Virus record (IMG/VR): IMGVR_UViG_3300021368_001102
Location: 1-26,168 of that record
DNA from: a virus
Strand: one strand, 5' to 3'
Length of the DNA stretch: 26,168 nt
In this document: positions 1-8,457 of the stretch, piece after piece
How positions within the stretch are numbered: the first letter of the stretch is position 1
Layout: each line of letters opens with the position of its first letter
Notes under the pieces: generated by a model
The model's input: only the letters and a program-made list of their open reading frames with translations
The model's database searches: none
What the model was told of the DNA's origin: nothing
Translations under genes and position numbers: made by a program

Positions 1-3000
1 AGTAGAGTAGAAATTGATCTCAGCATAAGAGTCTACAGTTTCTTTGGGTGCATTAGTTGAACTGGTAGTAAATTTAATTGTTTTTTGTCCTGAAGAAAGA
101 TAAATTCTTTCGGAAGTAATATCATATTCAATTTTTGTAATGTCTCCAGAATAGGAAACACCTTGTAATGGTGGGAATCCTGCGGGAACAATTAATATAC
201 CACTTGCGTTACCATTATCATCTGTAATTACGGGTGTATTAAAAGAAGTTAATGATGAAGATGCGATTCCAGTAAATCTAGAATCAGGAACAACCCATCT
301 AGAAACATCTCTACCATCAATGAATGGATAAATTCTAGTGTTTGGTTTCATTCTTGTAACTACAAATGAAACTGGAATACTCCTAGTAAATACAGTTATA
401 TCATTAGATACATATACATCTCCAGAAGATTTTACTCCCACACCTTTCGCAAGTTCGTTATTATTTGGACTTACATTAGAAGAACTAGCAATAGAACTTT
501 CGCTGTAGAATGATTCACTAGTTAAAGTATTTAAATTTGATAGATTATTGATAGTTCCGAAGGAAGAAGAAACACCTTTCCAGTTAATTAAGAATGAATC
601 GTATATTGATGCAAACGCATTGTCGGGATCATTTGACTTTGAAATATAAACACTGTATAGATTAGTATTATTGTTGGTAACTAGAGGAACCAATTGTTGA
701 TTATACCAATCATCATATACAGGATCTATATGAATATCACCAACATATTGTAAGACCACAAATGGATTTGGGTTTACTGTTTTAGTAGCAAAAATATTTC
801 CAAGCAATTCTTGCTCTGTAAATGGAAGAGTTACAACATTGTTGTTAATAACATATCCATCTAATTCCCTTTGAACAGATGTTGTATTGGATTCCTTTAA
901 TTTTAAACTATCTTCATATACCTGAGCTCTAAGAACTGATTGTTGAGAATCGATAGAACATGCATACTCAGAAGAGGATATTTTACCAACCCCATGACTT
1001 TCAAAATTATCAACTAAAAATCCTGCCTTAAATCTATCAAATCCAAACGCATCTTTAATCTGCATGTTTAGAGTTTGCTGCTCTAAAATACTTAATGCTG
1101 TGTAGTACTCTAATCTATCAATACGTTTTTCTAATTTTCCAATGTCTCTCATCGTATATCTACGATTATCAACAGGAACAATTTTTACATCCGCAACATT
1201 TTCAGTTAATGCTGGTAAGTAGATGTAATACAATGGAATTGTATCTTCAATTGCATCAGGTTTTGATGGATTCTTAGATGAATTTCCCTTTTTAACGATA
1301 AAGTTTCCTTTTTTGTCAAGCACTAAAGCATCAATTCTGTCTAAGAAACTAGACTCATTAAACTTAATTGCAAATTCTAAATTATTATCTGGAGCTATAG
1401 AAACTGATGGAGCTCCACCCTCACCATTGAAAGAAATATAATTAGCAGATCCTAGTAATGGTTGATCTTGGAATCCACTTGTAACAACTGTATTATCTAC
1501 CTTAGGTCTAAAGTCAATAGCGTCTCTCAATGAAATATTTCCAGTTGGGGATTTATATACTGGAATTTCATCAATAGGTACTCCAGACTCATGAGTATAT
1601 GAGTCTACTGTACAAAATTCTCCTTGGGAATGTTCAAAGTAATCAAATCCAATAACAATTTGTCCTGTAGGAATTTTTGCTCCTGGTTTTAAAATAATCC
1701 TAGCAACATCATAGTAACTTGGTCTTTGACCATCGTCAAATATAAAGTCGTCAGTAATATTTTTTCCTTCTAATAAATTTCCATTTGCATCTACACTAGG
1801 AGGTGCAGTTAAAGTTCCTTCGTAAATGTAACGTAATTTATAAACATCAGAATATGATGAGACACCTATTCCACTGTCGTCATCAAAATTTGAACCTCTT
1901 AATGGAATTACATTATCTCTACTTGGAACTACTAAAATTCTTCTATTTACAACTGAAGTTTTTAATTTTGGTTTTGCTTTTGAAACTTCTAGAGTTGCAA
2001 GCAGTTTAACTTTAGGGAATGTAGTCAATCCAGATCCAAAATATCCCTCAGGGAATGTTATAGTAATAGAACCAGCAACTAGTCCGCTTGTTTCATCTGT
2101 AGAACTTGTAATGTTTACAAATTCTGGTTTAATTACTACCGTGTCCCCAGTGTCAAATGCAGTTTCTGTTCCTTCTCCAGGATCTAATACAGTAAGAACA
2201 TAATTTTCTGGAGAGAATGTAACAAAACGTTGTGTTCCAAATGGTAGTTGTGCTGCAAATGTAATGGGACCCGAAGTACCAGAACCAGTAGCAACAAAAT
2301 CTCTCTTGAAGTAATATGTTATTTTTGAATCTGTAATATCATCTACAATAGATGAAACGCCTTTACTACCTGTTGGGAAAACTAATGATGCATTTGGATT
2401 GTCAATTTTTGGTGTAATTTTATTGACTACAGAATTTGTTACTTTACCTCGTAATCTAGAACTTAAATATATTCTAGATTTTAAGTTACCTACAGAAGTA
2501 GTTGCGTACCTAACAATTCCTCTCTGAACAACACCATCATCTTGTAAATACTGAATCACGTCTCCTTTAGAAAGATATGCAGCAAGATTAACATTTAATG
2601 CGTTAATTTCTAAGTAGTCTCCACCTAGTAATCCATTAAATGTAAAATTAGTAATATTTTCAATAGTAGCATAACTAGAATCTTGGGTTTCTATATCTGC
2701 TGTAAATACATTAGAACCTGATGTTCCAGATCCATATCTAGAATAAAATGAATTTACATTAGACAAACTGTAAGTATATACAGTATCCTTAAACAGAACT
2801 GCCGTTACATTTGCAGCGGAACCATTTGTAATAATAACAGTTGGTGGATTTGTGTATTCTTTTGTCCGGACAATATCATCCTCAATTGTTAAATTTAGAA
2901 TAGATGTTCCGCCACCAACAGTGTTGATAGAAATTTTAGATTTGTCGAAACTAACACCGTCTAATTTTACAGTAGAAGCAGCTGTGTAATTAAATCCTTG

Positions 3001-5622
3001 ATTATGGACTACGAAATGTGATACAGTATTATTAGTTGCAATTTTTGCTGAGTATCCATCTTCATCAACAATAGTTTCTCCAGGAATAAAACTTCCCTGT
3101 TGAACTCTTAGATGCAAGATATTTCCAAAACTATAGTATCCACCAACAGAACCTTCAACTACGCCAAATGCTCCACTCTTACTACCGGATACATATTTGC
3201 CCTCAGTAAATCCAAGTGAAGAAGGATTTGATAAAGTTAATCTAGTGAAGAATATTGGGTTAAAATAATCGTATTTGAAAACTCCATTATACGATTCTTG
3301 TCCCTGGTTTGATAATCCTTTCGAAAGAACTTTGTCAGATAATGGATTAAATCCATCTCCAGTTTCAATAAATGAAATATTGCTCGGTTTGGAAATACCC
3401 ACCAAAGGATTGAAGGTATCAGAATAATCAACTATACTACCAAAGAAATAATTTGCCCTTTCCTGACCTAAAGCATTTGCTGGGATAGCGTTAACGATAA
3501 AAGCATCATCAGTAGATAGTTTCCCAGTTAGGAATACTCTTCTTCTTCCATCAGGGTCTTCAGCATCATACTCTAAAAGTAGAGAATCTAAAATATCTCT
3601 CCTACCACATACAACACATTCGACATAATCTGTTTGTAAAGTTGCATCTAATTTTTCAGATTTTACTATCTTAGAAGATACAACTCTTACTGCTTCTGTT
3701 AGGAGAGTAACAGGAGTTGTAGTTTGACCGTCTGCGGTAACTGATTTAATGAACCAAAGATCTGAACCTACAGGAGGCACTAAATTATTAGTAACGATAA
3801 TGTTTATAACTGCCTGTTCACTACCAGGAATAGGGTTGGAGAATGATAACTGAACTGCTCCAGTACTGTAACCAATACCCGCTTCAACTATAACATAATC
3901 TTCAATTCCTCCAAATGCATCAACCTCTGTGACTTGAATAATTAATCCATTTCCATCGAGAGCAATAACTTGATCGTCTACTTGATAACCATCTCCTGCC
4001 TGAATAACGGGTTGATCTGGATCTTTTACTGTACCACCAACAGATAATCCTAGGAAGTTAAGACTTCTTTCAATAACAATAGTTTTTAATGCTACTTCAG
4101 AAGGTTGTAAATTTAAATCAGTTGCTGTTGCTACAGCAAGTTCATATGCTCCTAGGTCATCATATTCAGTTGTGTCTACATTGTTGGGAATATTTGATGG
4201 TAATAACCCCCTAAAATCAGATGTAAATGCGTAGTCACTTGTTAATCCGTTGATGCCTACATCTCCATCATTGAATGATGCAAACATATAAACTGTTGGA
4301 TATTGAGTCAACTCAACACCCTCAGCATTTACTGGTAGAGAACCATATAAATTTGTAATATAAAATGAACTATATCCGGGACTCTTAAGAGTTACATTTG
4401 CTCTAGTAATCTCATCCCTTGCCTTGTCAAGAGAAATATACTTAGTCTCTTTATTTACAATTTCGTATCCTTTAACATATGCTTTTCCTGGACCAATAGT
4501 TCCAACTAACTTAGTGCTTGCTTCAGATACGGGTAAATTGTTTACAAGACCAGTATTTGAATTTAATGAGTAGAAACCTAAATTGTCAGATTTTTGGTAA
4601 TATTCTCTAATATCAAAATCAAAATTAGATACTACATAGTCACCAGATTCATCATATGTTCTTCTTGCTAAAGTATCTTCTAGTAAATTAAAGTCTTTTT
4701 GGCGAATTTTTTTCTCTACAATGCCATTTCGTATAGAAAGAAGTTCTATACTATTTCTATCTAATGCTTCTGAGTATCCATACTTTTTAGCAATTAGTTC
4801 TATTTTTAATCTATGCGCTCCAGGAGAAGCAAAGTTTGATGATCCTCTAGCATTATCATATAGCGAACTATCTTCTTCGGGAGTAACAATACTTTCTATA
4901 ATATCAAATGCTACTTTTCCAGACGCTTTATTATTGTATGGGTCTACAATTACCAACTGCTCTGAGTTTTTGACAAAAAATCCATTAACAAAATAAATTC
5001 CAGATTCTACTTTTACAGCAGAAGCAAATCCCATTGCTGGACTAGATACAAATTCAGACTCTCCTGTATCTAAATTATCTACCTGAATAAAAGTTGGTGC
5101 AACAGTACCGTCAGTACCAATAACTAAAGTTGGTGTATTTACTCCATTGACAACTTCGACAGTCTCGCCCTGTCTAAAAGTCTCTTCTGTATTTGAATCT
5201 CCACTGCTGATATAGGAAACAAAAAGTGTATCTGCAGAACTCGATGTTTGTAATTGTGCGTCTAAAACTTTACATTGAACTCCAGACAAAAGTCCTACTA
5301 AAGTTTCTCCTACTAACTGAGTAATATCATATTTTTGGAATACAATTTCCCCATCTACATTAACAGCAACTTCAGAAACTGAAGTTAATTTAACATAGTC
5401 TAGTCTGGTATTCAGACCAACTTCACCAGGAATTACCAGTTGACCTTGCTTGAACTGGTAACTACCAAATCGTTCTACTTGATCCTGAAGGATACTTTGT
5501 AGCGTTGTTAATTCTCTGGATTGGATAGAATATCCCGGCCTAAACAAGACCTTATGAAAATTCTTATCCCCGTTATAGTCATCAAAATATGGGGCTACAT
5601 TAAGGTTAGTATTCTGTGCCAT
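1..5622 (-). CDS. Giant virion structural protein, DUF4815-like N-terminus (partial, C-terminus off window)
   Basis: An open frame runs from the ATG at 5622 to position 1 without a stop: 1,874 codons, so the C-terminus lies outside the window. The N-terminal region (residues about 12-55) carries FDDYNGDKNFHKVLFRPGY followed by SRELTTLQSILQDQVERFG. I associate this signature with DUF4815-type structural proteins of cyanomyoviruses. Near residue 1490 is a charged helical stretch (RRYTMRDIGKLEKRIDRLEY), probably a coiled coil, and near 1757 a segment RMKPNTRIYPFIDGRDVSRW of a kind seen in other phage tail proteins. A single CxxC (ECVVCGRRD) lies near residue 668. The gene follows the gp8-like gene and has its own late promoter 33 nt upstream, so it sits where T4 has gp9/gp10. 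A baseplate periphery or fibre-connector role is inferred from position. Start chosen because it is the first ATG after the promoter and matches the expected N-terminal motif. Confidence 0.85.
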   Translation of the reverse strand, partial: MAQNTNLNVAPYFDDYNGDKNFHKVLFRPGYSIQSRELTTLQSILQDQVERFGSYQFKQGQLVIPGEVGLNTRLDYVKLTSVSEVAVNVDGEIVFQKYDITQLVGETLVGLLSGVQCKVLDAQLQTSSSADTLFVSYISSGDSNTEETFRQGETVEVVNGVNTPTLVIGTDGTVAPTFIQVDNLDTGESEFVSSPAMGFASAVKVESGIYFVNGFFVKNSEQLVIVDPYNNKASGKVAFDIIESIVTPEEDSSLYDNARGSSNFASPGAHRLKIELIAKKYGYSEALDRNSIELLSIRNGIVEKKIRQKDFNLLEDTLARRTYDESGDYVVSNFDFDIREYYQKSDNLGFYSLNSNTGLVNNLPVSEASTKLVGTIGPGKAYVKGYEIVNKETKYISLDKARDEITRANVTLKSPGYSSFYITNLYGSLPVNAEGVELTQYPTVYMFASFNDGDVGINGLTSDYAFTSDFRGLLPSNIPNNVDTTEYDDLGAYELAVATATDLNLQPSEVALKTIVIERSLNFLGLSVGGTVKDPDQPVIQAGDGYQVDDQVIALDGNGLIIQVTEVDAFGGIEDYVIVEAGIGYSTGAVQLSFSNPIPGSEQAVINIIVTNNLVPPVGSDLWFIKSVTADGQTTTPVTLLTEAVRVVSSKIVKSEKLDATLQTDYVECVVCGRRDILDSLLLEYDAEDPDGRRRVFLTGKLSTDDAFIVNAIPANALGQERANYFFGSIVDYSDTFNPLVGISKPSNISFIETGDGFNPLSDKVLSKGLSNQGQESYNGVFKYDYFNPIFFTRLTLSNPSSLGFTEGKYVSGSKSGAFGVVEGSVGGYYSFGNILHLRVQQGSFIPGETIVDEDGYSAKIATNNTVSHFVVHNQGFNYTAASTVKLDGVSFDKSKISINTVGGGTSILNLTIEDDIVRTKEYTNPPTVIITNGSAANVTAVLFKDTVYTYSLSNVNSFYSRYGSGTSGSNVFTADIETQDSSYATIENITNFTFNGLLGGDYLEINALNVNLAAYLSKGDVIQYLQDDGVVQRGIVRYATTSVGNLKSRIYLSSRLRGKVTNSVVNKITPKIDNPNASLVFPTGSKGVSSIVDDITDSKITYYFKRDFVATGSGTSGPITFAAQLPFGTQRFVTFSPENYVLTVLDPGEGTETAFDTGDTVVIKPEFVNITSSTDETSGLVAGSITITFPEGYFGSGLTTFPKVKLLATLEVSKAKPKLKTSVVNRRILVVPSRDNVIPLRGSNFDDDSGIGVSSYSDVYKLRYIYEGTLTAPPSVDANGNLLEGKNITDDFIFDDGQRPSYYDVARIILKPGAKIPTGQIVIGFDYFEHSQGEFCTVDSYTHESGVPIDEIPVYKSPTGNISLRDAIDFRPKVDNTVVTSGFQDQPLLGSANYISFNGEGGAPSVSIAPDNNLEFAIKFNESSFLDRIDALVLDKKGNFIVKKGNSSKNPSKPDAIEDTIPLYYIYLPALTENVADVKIVPVDNRRYTMRDIGKLEKRIDRLEYYTALSILEQQTLNMQIKDAFGFDRFKAGFLVDNFESHGVGKISSSEYACSIDSQQSVLRAQVYEDSLKLKESNTTSVQRELDGYVINNNVVTLPFTEQELLGNIFATKTVNPNPFVVLQYVGDIHIDPVYDDWYNQQLVPLVTNNNTNLYSVYISKSNDPDNAFASIYDSFLINWKGVSSSFGTINNLSNLNTLTSESFYSESSIASSSNVSPNNNELAKGVGVKSSGDVYVSNDITVFTRSIPVSFVVTRMKPNTRIYPFIDGRDVSRWVVPDSRFTGIASSSLTSFNTPVITDDNGNASGILIVPAGFPPLQGVSYSGDITKIEYDITSERIYLSSGQKTIKFTTSSTNAPKETVDSYAEINFYST

Positions 5623-5655
5623 ATTAAATTTTTATGCACTTATGTTTCCTAACCT

Positions 5656-5663
5656 TATTTATA
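5656..5663 (-). promoter_or_regulatory. T4-type late promoter (TATAAATA)
   Basis: A perfect TATAAATA on the minus strand lies between the gp8-like stop (5682) and the ATG at 5622, leaving 33 nt to the start codon. In T4 this octamer is recognised by gp55 and needs no -35 box. A 10-bp palindrome, CCCATATGGG (5666-5675), lies just upstream. Confidence 0.75.
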
Positions 5664-5681
5664 GCCCCATATGGGATTACA

Positions 5682-7805
5682 TCAGAACTCGATAACTAGT
5701 TTGATGTCTTCAATCTGGTCAATAGCACGGGTGATTAGTCTTCTGTTCTCAACATAAAGGAATTCGCCTGTGTTTGGTTCCAATTCAGGATAGAGAGCAG
5801 CAGCAGAAGCACCATCGAGAGGTGTTCCTGACGCTCCACCACTACCGGCAGTGATTGTATCACCAACTCCATAAGATCTTACAGTTGCTGTTGGAGCTGT
5901 CTGGTGGTTAAGTGTTTCAGAACCCTGAATATCTCCAGCAGCAGTAAGAGCTGGATCAGCTGTGGCGGCAGATGCAGTGATAAATTGATGTACCTTACCA
6001 CCACTTGAATGAATAGATGCATCTTGATAGTATCTTAGTACACCACCACTAGTGAAAACGGTGTCGCTAGTAGGAGTCCACTCAACAACAGTTCCTTTTG
6101 CTTCTACAGTACCTCCACCAGCCAAACTAATTGTTTGTGTGATTTCTTCATCGACATTAAAGTTTGCCTGATAATTTACATTATCATCAAATACCAATGC
6201 GTAAGTATTACGAGCAGTTTCGTAACTAGCGGAGTTGGCATTAGTAATATCAATACCACCAGTTCCGTTATAACCTTTAGGATCTCTTAGAAGACCAATT
6301 CTTCTAAAGTCGTTGGTTACAGGGAAGTCGCCAGAACCTTCATCAAATGTTAGGCGAATGTTTGCCATTACACGCTTGACGTTAAGTTGCTCTACAAACT
6401 GAGCGTACCCTGCAGTGCCCTTAGCACCAGCAGAACCATATCCACCTTGAGGGGGAATAACTACCTCAATATATGCAGTTCCAGTAGCAAGAGATACGCC
6501 CGCAGCGGTGGTGAGGGCGGGGCTGTCGAAAAGTCCTCTCTTATATCCATCAGCCTCACCAGCATTTCCATTTTCTAAGGAAACGCTAGCATAGGTATAT
6601 TCAGCATCAGCCCAAGTGGGAGTATAACCTGTTTCGCCTTGAACCATTGCGCGGGCTGATACAATTTCTCCACCCGAGACAACAATTTTCATGACTTTCA
6701 ATGTGGATCCATCTGCTGCTTGACCATCTCCGTTAATTGGAGCATAGTAAGTACCATCAGTAAGACCCGTTCCTTTGTCTAGGACGATTCCTACTTCTGG
6801 TCCAACAACTGATACAGCGGATTCAGATTCTCCACCACCACCAGAGACATCAAATGGTAGGAATGGAATAAATCTTTGTGATTGGAATCTCACAACACTT
6901 TCGATGTCCATCTTATAGAGTAGTTTCCATCTGTATCCATTAGATGTTGTATATACACCATTTAGAGTACAGAAACCAGTAGCATCAGCATCTGTTCCGG
7001 TTCCTCCGGCAAGGACCAGGTAGTTAGGACCATTGAAGTTGTCAGGAGGAGCACCTGTTTCAGTAGCTGAATCGTATTTATTATCAATACACATCCAGAC
7101 CTGATAATCACCAGTTCTGATAATCATTTCTAGGTCAGCAATTTCAGTTGCCTGATCTGCTAAATTCGCTCCTGGTCCAGGTTGAACTCTCTTGAAGTTA
7201 TTTGTTGCTGATAGTCCAGGATGCCACATATCATATGGCTCGAGTCTTCCTGGAACACCATTGCTGTCTAGTCCGTAGTCAATTCTCGCAACAACTGGTG
7301 ATAGGAAACTCTGATCTGGTGAAGTACCAGTATTCTGTCCTAAAGTTTCGTTAAAAATTCTCTTTGCTGCAATAATTTCGTTATAGTAGTCATACTTCTC
7401 TTCCTGGTTATCACTAGGACGAAGGACCTCATCTTCATTAGCAGGTCTAATTTTTAAAATTTTGGCTGTGTTAGCGCCACCCGCAGGATATGTGAAATCT
7501 AGTGCAAATGCTAAAGATGTAAGAGCCGCAGGATCAAGACCGGAGCAAAGGAAACCGCCTTCCACTACTTTTGTGATAGTTGCGTGAGTTGTGCCTGGAT
7601 AACCACTAAGAGTTTCAAAACTTACTGTGTCACCAACTTGAGGAGCAGTCGCCCCCGCACCGTAGTATTCGACTAGTGTCTCCCAATCGGCAGATCGACC
7701 GATAAAGAAATAATGGTTAGTTGACGAAGTTTCGTCAAATGATTCAACGAACTGCTTAGAATTAAATACCCTAAACTTTTCTGTAATTTTTGCGGTTTCA
7801 GCCAT
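5682..7805 (-). CDS. 8: gp8-like baseplate wedge subunit, enlarged
   Basis: This 707-aa protein shows the N- and C-terminal signatures of T4 gp8 as I recall it. KFRVFNSKQFVESF then HYFFIGRSADWE (residues 10-42) match gp8 KFRTEKMLNFYN and the FGRSEPW region. YRWKLLYKMDIESVVRF (about 290-306) matches the YVWEYLFEIPPDVSI region. The end, FLYVENRRLITRAIDQIEDI then KLVIEF, matches gp8 MENRPPIIMAMDQTEEINIL and FTF. T4 gp8 is about 334 aa, so this version is roughly doubled, mainly by Gly/Ala/Thr-rich sequence in the C-terminal half. gp8 bridges gp7 and gp10 in T4 wedges. The gene follows the gp7-like and 200-aa genes, as in T4 order 7-8, and has its own late promoter and an AGAGA Shine-Dalgarno-like stretch before the ATG. 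Parts are clearly GC-richer than flanking genes, for example 38 of 60 bases at 6481-6540. Confidence 0.9.
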   Translation of the reverse strand: MAETAKITEKFRVFNSKQFVESFDETSSTNHYFFIGRSADWETLVEYYGAGATAPQVGDTVSFETLSGYPGTTHATITKVVEGGFLCSGLDPAALTSLAFALDFTYPAGGANTAKILKIRPANEDEVLRPSDNQEEKYDYYNEIIAAKRIFNETLGQNTGTSPDQSFLSPVVARIDYGLDSNGVPGRLEPYDMWHPGLSATNNFKRVQPGPGANLADQATEIADLEMIIRTGDYQVWMCIDNKYDSATETGAPPDNFNGPNYLVLAGGTGTDADATGFCTLNGVYTTSNGYRWKLLYKMDIESVVRFQSQRFIPFLPFDVSGGGGESESAVSVVGPEVGIVLDKGTGLTDGTYYAPINGDGQAADGSTLKVMKIVVSGGEIVSARAMVQGETGYTPTWADAEYTYASVSLENGNAGEADGYKRGLFDSPALTTAAGVSLATGTAYIEVVIPPQGGYGSAGAKGTAGYAQFVEQLNVKRVMANIRLTFDEGSGDFPVTNDFRRIGLLRDPKGYNGTGGIDITNANSASYETARNTYALVFDDNVNYQANFNVDEEITQTISLAGGGTVEAKGTVVEWTPTSDTVFTSGGVLRYYQDASIHSSGGKVHQFITASAATADPALTAAGDIQGSETLNHQTAPTATVRSYGVGDTITAGSGGASGTPLDGASAAALYPELEPNTGEFLYVENRRLITRAIDQIEDIKLVIEF

Positions 7806-7839
7806 CTTTGTTTCTCTTGATTTGGGCGGTTTCTTGTTT

Positions 7840-7847
7840 TATTTATA
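7840..7847 (-). promoter_or_regulatory. T4-type late promoter (TATAAATA)
   Basis: A perfect TATAAATA on the minus strand lies between the stop of the 200-aa gene (7855) and the gp8-like ATG (7805), with 34 nt to the start codon. It would drive the gp8-like gene separately from the long gp25-gp6-gp7-like transcript. Confidence 0.75.
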
Positions 7848-7854
7848 AGAGTTA

Positions 7855-8457
7855 TTATGTAGTAGATATCGTCCTCAGGTAATCTCCATTAGTAAGAGTT
7901 GCCTCAGATGTTCCATCTTGTGCTCTTTGGATATTATCCAAAGTGTTGGTTGATTTTCCATTATATGATATCACTTCATTATTTATCAAAATTTTACCTT
8001 GGGTGGGAAATTTTTCTAGTGGATTCCCAGTAGTAGACTGGACTGTTATAGTAGTTGATACTATAGAATCAAACAATGCTCCAGAAAGATTAACTGATGG
8101 AACTGCATACCCACCAAAGTTTTTATTATCTCTATCAATAGTAGATAATGGTCTTATTACGAAGGTATCCAACGTTAATGTGGGATTTTGATCAAAAATA
8201 GATATAGGTGCTACAGAAACTACAGGAGGATTTCCATCGCCATTTATATCAGTAGTCATTTGGTAGGTTATAGTACCATATTCAACAGCAGCATTTTTAC
8301 TAAAAGATTGCCAATGTCCTATAGTTGGTGCATTTCCCTTAGCAAATTGTTCTGATACTCTAACTGTACGTTGTGTTAATTCAAAGTTGGCAACATTAAT
8401 TTGATCGCCATTTTGTAATCTAACAGTTACTGGTTTTTGTAATTTTTTTACTGCCAT
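7855..8457 (-). CDS. Probable baseplate-associated structural protein, 200 aa
   Basis: I do not recognise a named family. The protein starts MAVKKLQKPVTVRLQNGDQI and is rich in beta-prone sequence, with no signal peptide or membrane segment. Residues about 150-184 contain FPTQGKILINNEVISYNG followed by a short turn and RAQDGT. This is a copy of a module found at least three times in the upstream gp7-like giant (residues about 88-122, 1370-1408 and 3302-3334). Its ATG shares one base with the stop of that giant (TAATG at 8457), which implies translational coupling. T4 has nothing between genes 7 and 8, so this is an insertion relative to T4. A structural role next to gp7 and gp8 is inferred from coupling and the shared module. 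Confidence 0.85.
   Translation of the reverse strand: MAVKKLQKPVTVRLQNGDQINVANFELTQRTVRVSEQFAKGNAPTIGHWQSFSKNAAVEYGTITYQMTTDINGDGNPPVVSVAPISIFDQNPTLTLDTFVIRPLSTIDRDNKNFGGYAVPSVNLSGALFDSIVSTTITVQSTTGNPLEKFPTQGKILINNEVISYNGKSTNTLDNIQRAQDGTSEATLTNGDYLRTISTT

Noticed and set aside
5666-5675. CCCATATGGG palindrome as a terminator after the gp8-like gene
   Set aside because: The stem is too short with a minimal loop and no U-tract follows; it is noted only as a palindrome next to the late promoter.
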